Assembly (NCBI GenBank): GCA_021847735.1
Contig: JAJZQD010000004.1
Location: 1-57,152 of the forward strand
DNA: 57,152 nt
Direction: 5' to 3'
Origin: Bacillota bacterium
GTDB lineage: Bacteria; Bacillota; Thermincolia; Thermincolales; UBA2595
This document shows, in pieces, positions 24,953 through 33,844 of the stretch; positions within the stretch are counted from its first letter, which is position 1, and every line of letters starts with the position of its first letter. The notes below the pieces were generated by a model. That model was not told where the DNA came from and made no database searches. It saw nothing but the letters and a program-made list of their open reading frames with translations. Position numbers and translations under genes: made by a program.

Positions 24953-27900
24953 CTACTGGGCTTGCAGGTAAAAGTCCAATATCTTGGCCATAACGGCGGT
25001 TGCTTCGCCTCTATTGGCGATATCTTTCGGCCTGAACCTGTTGTTGCTCCCCTGCATAACCCCGGCTACTTTGGTGTTTCTAACGGATTGAACCGCCCAC
25101 GGCTGAATTGCTTTGGCATCCGAATATTTTGACGACTGGCTGCTATTTATCAGACCAAGAGCCTTGTCAATCATAACAGCCATCTCTGCCCTGTTAATCG
25201 CTTTCTCCGGTTTGAAGGTGCCATCATCATATCCCTTGACAACACCGTGGTTAACGGCGGCAGCTATACTCCCCTGTGCCCAGTCAGGTATGGCATCCTT
25301 AAACCGAACCCCGGTAGTTTCAGCGCCCCACCCAAGGGTATTGGCCAGGAGAGTCACAAATTCCGCCCTGGTCACACCTTTTGTGGGTAAAAACCTGCCG
25401 TCAGGGTAGCCGCTGACAATTTTCTTGGCAGCCATGTCGCTTATTAAGTCTTTTGCCCAGCTTGAACCGGTATCGGTAAACACGGGAATTGGCCGCGCGT
25501 CTTCAGCCAGCGCAAAAAGACCCAAATGCTTTGTTTTCACTGTTATCGTTCCGGTCTCCTTATCCACCAGACCAGGGATTTGCTGCCAGCCGTATTTTAC
25601 CTCGTCCCATAACAGTATCCGGGCTTTATTCACACTGGTTGCGTCCGGAACTTTAAATTGTATTTTCATCAGTCCGGTGAGCAGTTCCGCATCATCCCCA
25701 TTCGCCATGCCCGTGATATCATACAACGGCATTACCGGGTTATACCCCGGAGTAGGAAGGTCCGTGTCCCAGACCTGCCGGGCCGTAATAGAATACGTTG
25801 CCGATTTGGCAGGGTTATTGAAACTTAAATCTAAATCGGAACCCAATTTCAGCGACACCGGGGTTGCAGGCAGCACATCCTTTTGAGCAGTAAGGGCCTC
25901 GGGAGGTTGTTTCCCTAGTTCCTCCGCTGTAGGAATGCCAATTACTGATAACTCGTCAAAATATATAACCCCTTTGTCCTGCGATCCCCCGTCCGTTTCC
26001 ACAAGATAAATATCAGTCAGGGTCACGGGGAGTTTCACATCTGCCGGAATGTTTGCTTTAATATGCTTCCAGCCCTTCCAGTTTACATCCTGGGCGAAAT
26101 CAAGAAGCTTTTCGGTACCTTTGGCATCCGTTATTCTAGCCCTCAACCAGTGTCCGTTTCCTTCGTCGCCTAGGGCCCAAAGCCCCAGACCGAGCGGTTG
26201 TCCGGGCAGTGTTAAACCACCGTCAAAGTTTCCATAAGCCGCCCTTGTTTTGGCTGTTTTAGTGAAATCATATTCCAGTCTGGCTGCTCCCACCCCCCGG
26301 AAGGTGGGTTCACTTGCCTTTGTTAGCCGGAAACTGCCCAGGGACTCGTTCACAGGATAGCCCCTGAAGTTCATAACTTTGGCGTTTTCAAATCCGTAGA
26401 AGGGTTTCTCTGTTCCACCCACGCTGACTTTCACCGAGGCCGAGGTAGAATCAATTTTTGCCACCAGTTCTCCGACAGCAGTGTGGTCCGCAGCAGTAAA
26501 CTTGTTACCGTCAACTGTCCCGACATCGCCTTTTACCTGCAGTTCGTATTCATCAGGCTGGAGAACAAATACCGCACCCTGCTTAGTGGTAATCTTGACA
26601 GAAAGCGTAACAGCATCACCAGGATTAACGGCAATACTGGCCGGTGTCACCTCAACCTTGGAAATATCGTTACTGCCCAGGACTTTAACCGGATACTCCT
26701 GAGTTTTACCGCTATATGAAGCCTTTACTATCCCGTCCCCGCTTTGCTTTGCCGTAAAAATACTGCCTTGAAATGTCCCCAAATCGGGACTTATTTCCCA
26801 ACTGAGATCATCCGGGCTGACGCTGTACGGGTTATAATGTTCGTCATAACCCTTGGCCGAATAACCTTTCTTGGTAGCAACCAGTACGTATTTAGGTCCG
26901 GAGACTTTCAAACCGGCAAAATTCCCCTGGGGGGCGCTGGAAAAAACCCCGATACCCGTAGGTATGGACCTTTGGGAACTATAAACCGGGTTATTTATTA
27001 AGGAAACGGACTGGTCACCCAAGTGCCTGGCTACCATAGTGGAAGAGCCCCCACCGTCGAAATTCAAGGCAGTCCAAGCCCCGATGGAAACCATGTAATC
27101 GGCCAGTTCTTCCTGAGTCATACCCGCACTGGAACTTCCCCCGTCAACAACTACCAGGTATAGAGTTTTCCCGTCTTGGGACGCGCCGATGGCCGACCTG
27201 GCATGATTTCCGGTTATGTTATTGCTGAACCAGTGACGTTGGCCGTCTTGCACCAGAAGGGCCTGTCCCCCAATGGCTGCGGAGAGGTTATCGTTTTCAG
27301 GGGATACCTGGTAACTTACCTGAACACTGTCCCCGGTTTTAAAGTTGGCGGTCAGGTACTGTCCTGCGGTCCCGTGCCCTGCCAGGACATAGCCGTTTTG
27401 GGGAATTTGCGTACCGGGCTGGCCGGACCGGATTTCTTTCACAAGGTCGTTTTCCACAACCATTTCCACCATCCCCGTCAGGCCAGGCAGGCTGCCCCGG
27501 CTATTGGGACCCCAACTCGGGGTGTACATGTTTAAACGGTTGGCGTCCGAATTAGTATCCTTAGCTGTTAAATATGTAGGCTTGTTGATACCGAACAACT
27601 GATACTGCAAACCGCTCGGAGCAGTTACCGTGCCCTGAAAACCAAATAGTGTAAATATCGGTCTGCTGTCCCTGGTTAGGCCGAAACCATACATGCTGTT
27701 GGTTTGAGCCGGCGAAGTAACCAGTTCCCCGGACTTGACTGTTATGCCAATCGGAGCGTCTTCTTTCATTTGAAAAAAGTCCCCGTTTATTGCTCCCACT
27801 GCGCCTGTTTCCTTGGCCATGTTGCCGACGGTCTGGTTTTTGGTAATTATCCCGTTGACTCCCACCATCGTATCCACTTTAACGTATTGGTTTGACAGGT

Positions 27901-28105
27901 CTATTGTCATTACATAAATATTCTGAGGGCCTTCTTCGGTCTGTAAATTTATTGTCTCTACGGTAACACCTTCTGCCACCGGTTCTTTCGTCCGGGAAAT
28001 TTCGGTTTGACCCAGAACAATCCCCGCAGGCCAGGCCAAAGTAAGCAATACTGCCAGTATGGTTGTCCATGCTACCGACTTCTTTAATAAACGTTTAATA
28101 AGCAA
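24953..28105 (-). CDS. Surface phosphodiester glycosidase with SLH domains
   Basis: The exported protein of about 1050 aa has a signal peptide (first 30 residues after the TTG start at 28105), a phosphodiester glycosidase (NAGPA/DUF2233) domain at about 60-390 with GAINGDFF and NFDGGGSSTMVAR, Ig-like and beta-sandwich modules (about 400-850), and three S-layer homology domains at the C-terminus (about 855-1045; FTDTGSSWAKDLI, RFKDAIPDWAQGSI, KYSDAKAIQPWAV). SLH domains tether it to pyruvylated cell-wall polymer. The enzyme family removes phospho-linked sugars, so it may trim wall or surface polysaccharides. The TTG start has AGGGAGAG eight bases upstream; an earlier in-frame start at 28159 would add an atypical signal N-region. 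Confidence 0.9.
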   Translation of the reverse strand: MLIKRLLKKSVAWTTILAVLLTLAWPAGIVLGQTEISRTKEPVAEGVTVETINLQTEEGPQNIYVMTIDLSNQYVKVDTMVGVNGIITKNQTVGNMAKETGAVGAINGDFFQMKEDAPIGITVKSGELVTSPAQTNSMYGFGLTRDSRPIFTLFGFQGTVTAPSGLQYQLFGINKPTYLTAKDTNSDANRLNMYTPSWGPNSRGSLPGLTGMVEMVVENDLVKEIRSGQPGTQIPQNGYVLAGHGTAGQYLTANFKTGDSVQVSYQVSPENDNLSAAIGGQALLVQDGQRHWFSNNITGNHARSAIGASQDGKTLYLVVVDGGSSSAGMTQEELADYMVSIGAWTALNFDGGGSSTMVARHLGDQSVSLINNPVYSSQRSIPTGIGVFSSAPQGNFAGLKVSGPKYVLVATKKGYSAKGYDEHYNPYSVSPDDLSWEISPDLGTFQGSIFTAKQSGDGIVKASYSGKTQEYPVKVLGSNDISKVEVTPASIAVNPGDAVTLSVKITTKQGAVFVLQPDEYELQVKGDVGTVDGNKFTAADHTAVGELVAKIDSTSASVKVSVGGTEKPFYGFENAKVMNFRGYPVNESLGSFRLTKASEPTFRGVGAARLEYDFTKTAKTRAAYGNFDGGLTLPGQPLGLGLWALGDEGNGHWLRARITDAKGTEKLLDFAQDVNWKGWKHIKANIPADVKLPVTLTDIYLVETDGGSQDKGVIYFDELSVIGIPTAEELGKQPPEALTAQKDVLPATPVSLKLGSDLDLSFNNPAKSATYSITARQVWDTDLPTPGYNPVMPLYDITGMANGDDAELLTGLMKIQFKVPDATSVNKARILLWDEVKYGWQQIPGLVDKETGTITVKTKHLGLFALAEDARPIPVFTDTGSSWAKDLISDMAAKKIVSGYPDGRFLPTKGVTRAEFVTLLANTLGWGAETTGVRFKDAIPDWAQGSIAAAVNHGVVKGYDDGTFKPEKAINRAEMAVMIDKALGLINSSQSSKYSDAKAIQPWAVQSVRNTKVAGVMQGSNNRFRPKDIANRGEATAVMAKILDFYLQAQ

Positions 28106-28147
28106 AACAACATCTCTCCCTATAGATATTTTTCTATCCGGACTCTT

Positions 28148-28176
28148 ATTATACAGCAAAATTTGCCATTCTTGAA
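28148..28176 (-). promoter_or_regulatory. Promoter of the SLH glycosidase operon
   Basis: On the minus strand TTCAAG (28171-28176) and a perfect TATAAT (28148-28153) are spaced by 17 bases, about 45 bases before the start codon. Confidence 0.65.
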
Positions 28177-28269
28177 TTTTTTTGGCAATACCGATGCGCG
28201 GCTTCTCTTATAGAATTCGTAGACACTCTCCATTTTAAGACCAAAAACGGAGAAATTTGACACGGTCTT

Positions 28270-29271
28270 TTACCTTTTAACTTTTAACCTTTCCAGCAGT
28301 TCATATTGAACAGTTAGACCACCTTCGCCCCTGCCAATTTCAATCTCTGGTTTGTTGGAACCGTGAAAATCGCTGCCCCCGGTAATAAGCAGCTCACATT
28401 TTAAAGCAAGGTCACAGAATTTCCCGGTCTCACCGGAGGAATGTGTAGTATACAAGGCCTCAATCCCTTTTAAGCCATACCCCTTCAATTCCCGGATTAA
28501 TTCCTCCAGCCCGGTGCTGTCGTTAACCTTCAGGTACTTAGGATGGGCCAGAACGGGGATTCCCCCTGCAGCCGCAATCATTTCAATGCCTTGCCGGGGT
28601 GTAAGCCTTTCCTTCTTGACATAAGCCGGTCTTCCCTCTCCCAGATACCAGTCGAAGGCTTGATTGAAATCCCGGACATAACCCTTTTGTTTTAATACAG
28701 CGGCAAAATGGGGCCGCCCAATAACATTCCCATTGGCCGCTTTGGAAACTTCATCGATAGAGATATCAAATCTCAAATCCCGAAGTTTTTTAATAATCTG
28801 GGGATTTCGCTCATTACGGTAGTGGCGAAGCTTTGCCAGCCCACCTTGCAATTCCGGGTTTTGCGGCTCTATAAAATATCCCAGGATATGCATCTCCCCC
28901 ATGTAATCCACACTTATTTCAACTCCGGGCACTACTTCGACACCGGCTTTCACCCCGGCCGCCAAAGCCTCCTCCACCCCGTCAATAGTATCGTGGTCGG
29001 TTACGGCAATAGCTTGTAATCCGCATTGGGCCGCATGAAATACCACTTGTTCCGGGGTCATGGTGCCATCGGAGGCAGTAGTGTGAACATGCAAATCAAT
29101 TAATCCGGACATAACTTTTTCACATGGTAGAACAGGGTCAAACCCTTCTTCGTACAGGTCGTGAAATGAAACACTGTACCCATTGTTTTGCAGGGTTTGC
29201 ACAGTTATGTCGGCAATAGCATGATTAAGACTCCCTTTGTTAGGGTGCCCAAGAATAACGGATATTTTCAC
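28270..29271 (-). CDS. PHP-domain phosphoesterase fused to a flavodoxin fragment
   Basis: The 333-aa protein is a fusion. Residues 1-53 (MKISVILGHPNKGSLNHAIA...FHDLYEEGFDPVLP) are the N-terminus of a flavodoxin-fold NAD(P)H oxidoreductase. From about residue 54 it is a complete PHP phosphoesterase (YciV/RNase AM-like): GLIDLHVHTTASDG, AVTDHDTIDG, EISVDYMGEMHILGY, PVLAHPKYL and SDFHG supply the metal-binding His/Asp residues. The GTG start with AGGAGGT belongs to the flavodoxin part; the internal ATG opening the PHP part has no clear ribosome site. It therefore seems an in-frame deletion placed the PHP domain under the older start. Substrate is probably a nucleotide or short RNA. Confidence 0.88.
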   Translation of the reverse strand: MKISVILGHPNKGSLNHAIADITVQTLQNNGYSVSFHDLYEEGFDPVLPCEKVMSGLIDLHVHTTASDGTMTPEQVVFHAAQCGLQAIAVTDHDTIDGVEEALAAGVKAGVEVVPGVEISVDYMGEMHILGYFIEPQNPELQGGLAKLRHYRNERNPQIIKKLRDLRFDISIDEVSKAANGNVIGRPHFAAVLKQKGYVRDFNQAFDWYLGEGRPAYVKKERLTPRQGIEMIAAAGGIPVLAHPKYLKVNDSTGLEELIRELKGYGLKGIEALYTTHSSGETGKFCDLALKCELLITGGSDFHGSNKPEIEIGRGEGGLTVQYELLERLKVKR

Positions 29272-29357
29272 AGGCTTACCTCCTTAGTTCTACTCCTAAA
29301 TGATTATTCCGCAAGTCTTTAACATTTTCCTTCAAAATTTTGGATGCGGTTTTGCCC

Positions 29358-29942
29358 TTAGACCCATAATCTAATAAGGGTGACAATACCAAATCCGATA
29401 AAAATAACGGCTGAAACCCATTTAATGATTTTCTCCGGCAGCTTCTTGCCCAAAACTATACCAACAACAATGGCCAGCCCATCTGCTATTACCATCCCGA
29501 AAGTGGACCCCACCCACACCTGGATAAAACTGCTGTATTTCGCTGCAAGGGTGCTGCTGTATTTGGCCGCCAGGGAAATTGTGGCCAACTGGGTCTTGTC
29601 CCCCAGTTCGGCAAGAAAAAAGGCTATAGCAACAGTCAAAAACGGTCCGAACCTTGATATCTTTTCGTGTTCTCCGTCAAGTTCGTCCCCTCTCAAAGTC
29701 CATATCCCAAACCCGATAAAAGATATCCCGGCCAGAAGCTGGATATATGTAAAAGGAATCCATTCCCCAAGGAACTGGCCGACGGCCACGGAAAACAGGT
29801 GTACTAAAAGTGTGGCGGCAAAAATGCCTCCAATTACGTCCTTTACCTTGTACCTGGTGGCAAAAGCCAGCGCCACCAGCTGGGTTTTATCCCCCATTTC
29901 AGCCATCGTGATAAAGAACAGTGAACCAATAAAAGCGCCCAT
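29358..29942 (-). CDS. TMEM165/GDT1-family Mn2+ exporter
   Basis: The 194-aa membrane protein has six predicted helices and two copies of the UPF0016 ion-binding signature, EMGDKTQLVALAFA (about 15) and ELGDKTQLATISLAA (about 110), which define cation/H+ exchangers for Mn2+ or Ca2+. A short duplication, AAKYSSTLAAKYSS, follows the second motif and is unusual. The gene is preceded by a manganese riboswitch, so export of excess Mn2+ is the expected role. ATG follows GGGGAGG. Confidence 0.94.
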   Translation of the reverse strand: MGAFIGSLFFITMAEMGDKTQLVALAFATRYKVKDVIGGIFAATLLVHLFSVAVGQFLGEWIPFTYIQLLAGISFIGFGIWTLRGDELDGEHEKISRFGPFLTVAIAFFLAELGDKTQLATISLAAKYSSTLAAKYSSFIQVWVGSTFGMVIADGLAIVVGIVLGKKLPEKIIKWVSAVIFIGFGIVTLIRLWV

Positions 29943-29969
29943 TTAAAAACCTCCCCGTAATGTGATGAA

Positions 29970-30120
29970 AAATGAAAGACCTTTAACATGCAACCGACGA
30001 TTATTTGTCAGTTTCATGTTAAAGGTCTCGCTAATTGGAATAATCCAACGGTAGAACCAGGTATCTCTACCAGTATGTTGACTCTACCCGGCAAAAAGCC
30101 AGCTACTCCCCTTTAATTAA
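29970..30120 (-). promoter_or_regulatory. yybP-ykoY manganese riboswitch with terminator
   Basis: On the minus strand, AAAGGGGAGTAGCTGG opens the element, CTGGTAGAG and CTACC form an internal helix, and CGAGACCTTTAAC closes it, matching the Mn2+-sensing yybP-ykoY class. The closing strand is shared with a 13-bp terminator stem (30015-30027 with 29978-29990) followed by a T-rich run. Mn2+ binding should prevent the terminator and turn on the exporter gene downstream. Confidence 0.9.
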
Positions 30121-30211
30121 CCATATTATCCAGTTATCAATTATTATAAAACATCTTATCTAAAAAAACAATCCGGTTTTGCCGCCGCCTCAAAGGACGC
30201 ACCTGCATGAA

Positions 30212-30277
30212 AAGGAATAGGCAGGTTTGTTCCGGCGGGCGTTGTTGCCGCTCGGAATATACCTGCCTATTCCTTTT
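30212..30277. repeat. Palindromic intergenic repeat, copy D (shortened)
   Basis: AAAAGGAATAGGCAGGT pairs with ACCTGCCTATTCCTTTT. Between them only one half of the inner part is left (GTTGTTGCCGCTCGGAATAT). This 66-bp form looks like an internal deletion of the 100-bp core. Confidence 0.85.
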
Positions 30278-30320
30278 TAACCCAAAGCAGACAGGCCTGT
30301 CTTTTGAGTCAGCCCCCTCT

Positions 30321-30587
30321 CTACACCTTTTCTATGCTCCGGCGCAATTGATGTAAGACATCCAGGGGGGACATTCCCTTAGCGTCAATTACAGGGGAAC
30401 CGGTTTTTATGGTTGTCATTCCCATAAGGTTGTCATCCATTCCCGAGATTACGATCGCATCGCAGTTTTTCAACTCGATACCTGTCTGGGTATGGGGGTC
30501 TAACTGCACAACTTCATACCCGTTCTCAGTCAAGTAGTCCCTCATGTTACCAAGCGTATTTTCGATTGCAACCCGCTTTCTGGCCAC
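30321..30587 (-). CDS. YkuS-family (UPF0180) protein
   Basis: The 88-aa protein matches the short YkuS family of Bacillota in length and motifs: IENTLGNMRDYLTENGYEVVQL at the N-terminus, then CDAIVISGMDDNLMGM and GSPVIDAKGMSPLDV. It has a small alpha/beta fold and no known activity. The GTG start lies four bases after GGAGGTGG. It is divergent from the ferredoxin gene and ends near repeat copy D. Confidence 0.85.
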   Translation of the reverse strand: MARKRVAIENTLGNMRDYLTENGYEVVQLDPHTQTGIELKNCDAIVISGMDDNLMGMTTIKTGSPVIDAKGMSPLDVLHQLRRSIEKV

Positions 30588-30733
30588 CGAACCACCTCCG
30601 TGAAGACTTTTCTTATATCGGATTTATTATAAGTAAGATGGCAGTTGATTATACAGATTAAAAAGCTGATTTCACGGACGAGGCATAATCCACCTCGGGG
30701 GTGGGAAAATAAAGTGAAAAGGAGGTACTCGTA

Positions 30734-31054
30734 ATGCAGGAGACAGGTAACGATATTGAGCACGCAAAGAATGAAGATGAACGGGATTGGGAGATTAATT
30801 CCTATGAAAATGACAAGGGTAAATGGCATGTCTATCCAGGGCTTTGTAAAGGCTGCGGACTTTGTATAGAAAAGTGCCCGGTCAAGGTTATTGAATGGGC
30901 CAAAGAGCTGGGCTTTTCAGGAACCCCAACTGTTAAGCCGCGAGTTGAAGGATGTATTGTATGCGGTATATGCCAAACGGTGTGTCCTGATGCCGCCATA
31001 CATATCGAAAAAAAGGGGAAAGAAGTTCCGCCGGCGGCAGTGCCGGTCCATTAA
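30734..31054 (+). CDS. 2[4Fe-4S] ferredoxin-type protein
   Basis: The 106-aa protein carries two [4Fe-4S] binding motifs, CKGCGLCIEKCP (about 38-49) and CIVCGICQTVCP (about 75-86), separated by a 25-residue loop as in subunits or electron donors of oxidoreductases such as 2-oxoacid:ferredoxin oxidoreductase delta subunits. A polar N-terminal extension of about 30 residues precedes the clusters. No oxidoreductase gene is adjacent. ATG follows AGGAGG by eight bases. It ends at a bidirectional terminator shared with rubrerythrin. Confidence 0.93.
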   Translation: MQETGNDIEHAKNEDERDWEINSYENDKGKWHVYPGLCKGCGLCIEKCPVKVIEWAKELGFSGTPTVKPRVEGCIVCGICQTVCPDAAIHIEKKGKEVPPAAVPVH

Positions 31055-31058
31055 CTAA

Positions 31059-31116
31059 AAAGGCTAATCCGCATGGCCATAATAATTGTTTCTGGCCAAG
31101 AATCGGATTAGCCTTT
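31059..31116. terminator. Bidirectional terminator between ferredoxin and rubrerythrin genes
   Basis: AAAGGCTAATCCG (31059-31071) pairs perfectly with CGGATTAGCCTTT (31104-31116). An inner GGCC pair extends the stem. T/A runs on both sides serve the two convergent genes. Confidence 0.88.
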
Positions 31117-31161
31117 AATTTCCGGATTAAACCCTTTAATCGCAGTCCCGGTTAAAGAACT

Positions 31162-31680
31162 CTAGCAGACTTCAGGCTTGTAATATGTCTTATCATGTCC
31201 GCAAAGGGGGCATTTGTCAGGGGGTTCGCTGCCTTCATGGATAAAACCGCATTCCCGGCACTTCCATTTCACCGAAGTATCTTTTTGCAGCAGTTTTCCC
31301 TGTTCGAGTCCGGCGAACAGTTCGGCAAACCTCTTGGCATGGTGTTCTTCCACCGTGGCCACTGTCTCAAAGTATTGGGCAGCTGCGGTTTCCCCTTCTT
31401 CCAGGGCGTCCTTTAGGAAGGCGGGATACATATCCTTGTATTCATAAGTTTCCCCGGCAATAGCTACCTGCAGGTTGGCCTTGGAATCACCGATACCCTT
31501 CAGTAATTTAAAAATTATCTCAGCGTGTTCTTTTTCATTTTTAGCTGCCTCTTCAAAGAACTCCGCAATTTCCAGCCACCCTTCTTTTCGGGCCACAGAG
31601 GCGAAGAATGTGTATTTGTTTCTGGCCTGGCTTTCACCTGCAAAAGCTGCTAGAAGATTGTTAACAGTTTTTTCACCCAT
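31162..31680 (-). CDS. rbr: Rubrerythrin
   Basis: The 172-aa rubrerythrin is a peroxide-reducing di-iron protein of anaerobes. The four-helix diiron domain (1-130) shows FAGESQARNKYTFFA, EEAAKNEKEHAEIIF, AGETYEYKDMYP and VATVEEHHAKRF, giving the Glu/His ligands. The C-terminal rubredoxin-like domain has WKCRECG and CPLCGHDKTYY as the FeS4 site. It accepts electrons from rubredoxin or ferredoxin; the ferredoxin gene is its convergent neighbour. Slightly shorter than the classical 190 aa but complete. Confidence 0.96.
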   Translation of the reverse strand: MGEKTVNNLLAAFAGESQARNKYTFFASVARKEGWLEIAEFFEEAAKNEKEHAEIIFKLLKGIGDSKANLQVAIAGETYEYKDMYPAFLKDALEEGETAAAQYFETVATVEEHHAKRFAELFAGLEQGKLLQKDTSVKWKCRECGFIHEGSEPPDKCPLCGHDKTYYKPEVC

Positions 31681-31851
31681 TTACAATACCCCTTTCAAGT
31701 TGGTCTTTTTCTTGGATATTCCTAGTATACCAGTTACTGGCCTCTTTTGGCTTTAATTATTAAACTTTTAATAAATAATTAATGTTTATGTAATAGATTT
31801 TGTTTCATCGCAATCAAATAAAATGTTAAACTATTCATAGAGGTGATCCGG

Positions 31852-32490
31852 ATGAACGAACGACCGATTTTCTGCCTGGGTATTGCCACAAGCCCCAGAC
31901 TGGGCGGGAATACTACAATTCTTTTGGAAAAGGCCCTGGCAGGGGCTGCGGCGGCCGGTGCCAGAACAGAACTTGTTACTCTTAACAGCTTCAGCTTCTC
32001 ACCGTGCCTGGCCTGTGACGGGTGCTTTAAAGAAGGAAAATGTGTTGTCCAGGACGACATGCAGTTGATTTATGAAAAGCTGCTCAGTGCAGACCGTATT
32101 ATTTTGGCCGCCCCAATTTTTTCTATGGGCATGTGTGCCCAGGCCAAAGCTATGGTAGACCGCACCCAGCGCTTTTGGTCGACTAAATATGTCCTTAGTA
32201 GAGATGTAATTATAGATAAGGAAAACCGCCCATCAAGAAAGGGAATATTTATAAGTACAGCCGGTTCAAATCATAAAAATGTGTTTGACGGCGCCTTACA
32301 GGTTGCCAAGTACTTTTTTCTAATGTTGGAGGCTGAATTTGCCGGGAACTACTGTTACCCACAAGCAGATGAAAAAGGCACCATCCTCAACCACCCGGAA
32401 GCCTTACAGGAAGTCTACCGGGCCGGTCTCGACCTGGCCAGGAACAGCACATCAACTGACCCTTCCAACCGAACTGCTGAAAATATTTAG
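31852..32490 (+). CDS. NADPH-dependent FMN reductase/flavodoxin-family protein
   Basis: The 212-aa flavodoxin-fold oxidoreductase has a phosphate-binding loop ATSPRLGGNTTILLEKAL (about 12-29) and a downstream FSFSPCLACDGCFKEGKC segment with four cysteines, typical of iron-sulfur flavoprotein-like reductases (NQO/WrbA type). AAPIFSMGMCAQAKAMVDR lines the FMN site. It probably reduces quinones, nitro compounds or metals in anaerobes. ATG at 31852 has GAGGTGA five bases upstream. It ends in a clear terminator. Confidence 0.9.
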   Translation: MNERPIFCLGIATSPRLGGNTTILLEKALAGAAAAGARTELVTLNSFSFSPCLACDGCFKEGKCVVQDDMQLIYEKLLSADRIILAAPIFSMGMCAQAKAMVDRTQRFWSTKYVLSRDVIIDKENRPSRKGIFISTAGSNHKNVFDGALQVAKYFFLMLEAEFAGNYCYPQADEKGTILNHPEALQEVYRAGLDLARNSTSTDPSNRTAENI

Positions 32491-32517
32491 AGGCCACTTA
32501 AAAGCGGCCTCTTTTTT
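32490..32517 (+). terminator. Terminator of the FMN reductase gene
   Basis: GAGGCC/GGCCTC with a 10-base loop is followed by six Ts. Confidence 0.85.
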
Positions 32518-32545
32518 ATAATCATTTGAGGTGTCCATACTTCTG

Positions 32546-33667
32546 TTACATCAGGTATTCGGACGGCCTGGCCGGTTCATCTTTATGCGGAGGCCTGGCC
32601 ACTTCACCTTTATGTTGGGCATAAGCCGGCATAAATTCAAATTCCTCGTCGACTTGAACTATCCTTCCTTCCTGAGCTGATTTCAAAATGTCAAATAACA
32701 TTTTGGCATCCCCGTACTCCATTTCGGGAGTAACCGCAATCGGTTCTTTGCCGATTGCGGCATTGTAAAAGTTCAGCAGTTCATTGTAGTACCCGCGCTG
32801 TGGGCGATAGGGAATCTGCTCTGTACGCCCGTCGTCGGATGCCACATTAACGGTGCCGCAGTCTCTCTCTTCCAGGAATATCATACCGTTTGTGCAGAAT
32901 ATCCGCAGGCCGATAAGAGGTCTCTGCATTTCCTTCCCGGCACAGTAAAAAGTATACTGGCCGGTGATACCGCTCTTAAACCTGATATTGGCATTTAATA
33001 CGGCATAAGGTGCAAAATCATCATTCTGGGGCACACCGAAGGCCTGGACCTCGTCCACAGCCCCGAAAAAATGGCGCAGGGCAGCTAAATCGTGGACCCC
33101 TGTGTCTAGAAGAACGCCCCCGGGAAAATCGGGGTGCTGCCTCCATTCTTTGGCGGCAAATTTGTCTTCCCACATATCTTTGGGGAAATTCATTACCCGG
33201 TTCTGGATAAAATAGACCGGTTTCCCCACCTTTTCGGTGCGAATCATGTCCCTGATTAAATCCACTTCTTCGTTATAGCGAAAGTTCTCAGCAATCATAA
33301 TCGGAATCTTGTATTTTTTCGGTAGGTCCATATGGGCCCTGGCCCGTACAAGATTCGGGGCCAGGGGTTTTTCACATATTATGGGCTTGCCCGCCTTGGC
33401 AACTTCTTCTGTTACCTCGAAATTTTTACCGATGGGAACAATTATATCAAACATGTCCAGGTCTGTATTTTTAATCATTTCCCTATAATCACTGTAAACA
33501 TTCTGTTCGGAGATGTTGAGCCGTTTGGCCCAGTCCTTGGCTTTGTGGACATCAGGGTCACAAAGTGCTGCAATTTCATATTTGTCCTGTAGTTCCATGA
33601 ACGCCGGATAGTGCAGACGTTCAAAGGCCATCCCGGTTCCGATGATTCCAACCCGCAGCTTTTTCAA
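32546..33667 (-). CDS. Gfo/Idh/MocA-family oxidoreductase
   Basis: The 373-aa NAD(P)-dependent dehydrogenase has a Rossmann N-terminus (RVGIIGTGMAFERLHYPAF, residues 4-22), the family motif CEKPLAPN (about 98-105) with the catalytic Lys, and a C-terminal sugar-binding half containing GGVLLDTGVHDLAALRHFFG, whose His/Asp residues normally contact substrate. The extreme C-terminus is Pro- and Arg-rich. The family reduces or oxidises sugars, inositols and related compounds; the substrate is not predictable. TTG start with AGGAGGG. Monocistronic. Confidence 0.92.
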   Translation of the reverse strand: MKKLRVGIIGTGMAFERLHYPAFMELQDKYEIAALCDPDVHKAKDWAKRLNISEQNVYSDYREMIKNTDLDMFDIIVPIGKNFEVTEEVAKAGKPIICEKPLAPNLVRARAHMDLPKKYKIPIMIAENFRYNEEVDLIRDMIRTEKVGKPVYFIQNRVMNFPKDMWEDKFAAKEWRQHPDFPGGVLLDTGVHDLAALRHFFGAVDEVQAFGVPQNDDFAPYAVLNANIRFKSGITGQYTFYCAGKEMQRPLIGLRIFCTNGMIFLEERDCGTVNVASDDGRTEQIPYRPQRGYYNELLNFYNAAIGKEPIAVTPEMEYGDAKMLFDILKSAQEGRIVQVDEEFEFMPAYAQHKGEVARPPHKDEPARPSEYLM

Positions 33668-33807
33668 AGAAATCCCTCCTGTTGGTTTTAATTTTCCTGT
33701 TTAGTATGAGTCCCCAACAGGTATAATATTCTGGCCGGACGGTAAATGGTTTAGCCTTCCTGGTTTAGTCTTCCGGGTTTAATCCTGGTTAAGCTCTTTG
33801 AATTATG

Positions 33808-33835
33808 CCAAAACCCCCGGCCTGTCAGGCTCGGG
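33808..33835 (-). terminator. Probable terminator of the NDH-2 gene
   Basis: The minus strand shows CCCGAGCCTGACAGGCCGGG followed by GGTTTTGG. The stem is interrupted by a small internal loop. Confidence 0.5.
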
Positions 33836-33844
33836 TGTTTCACA

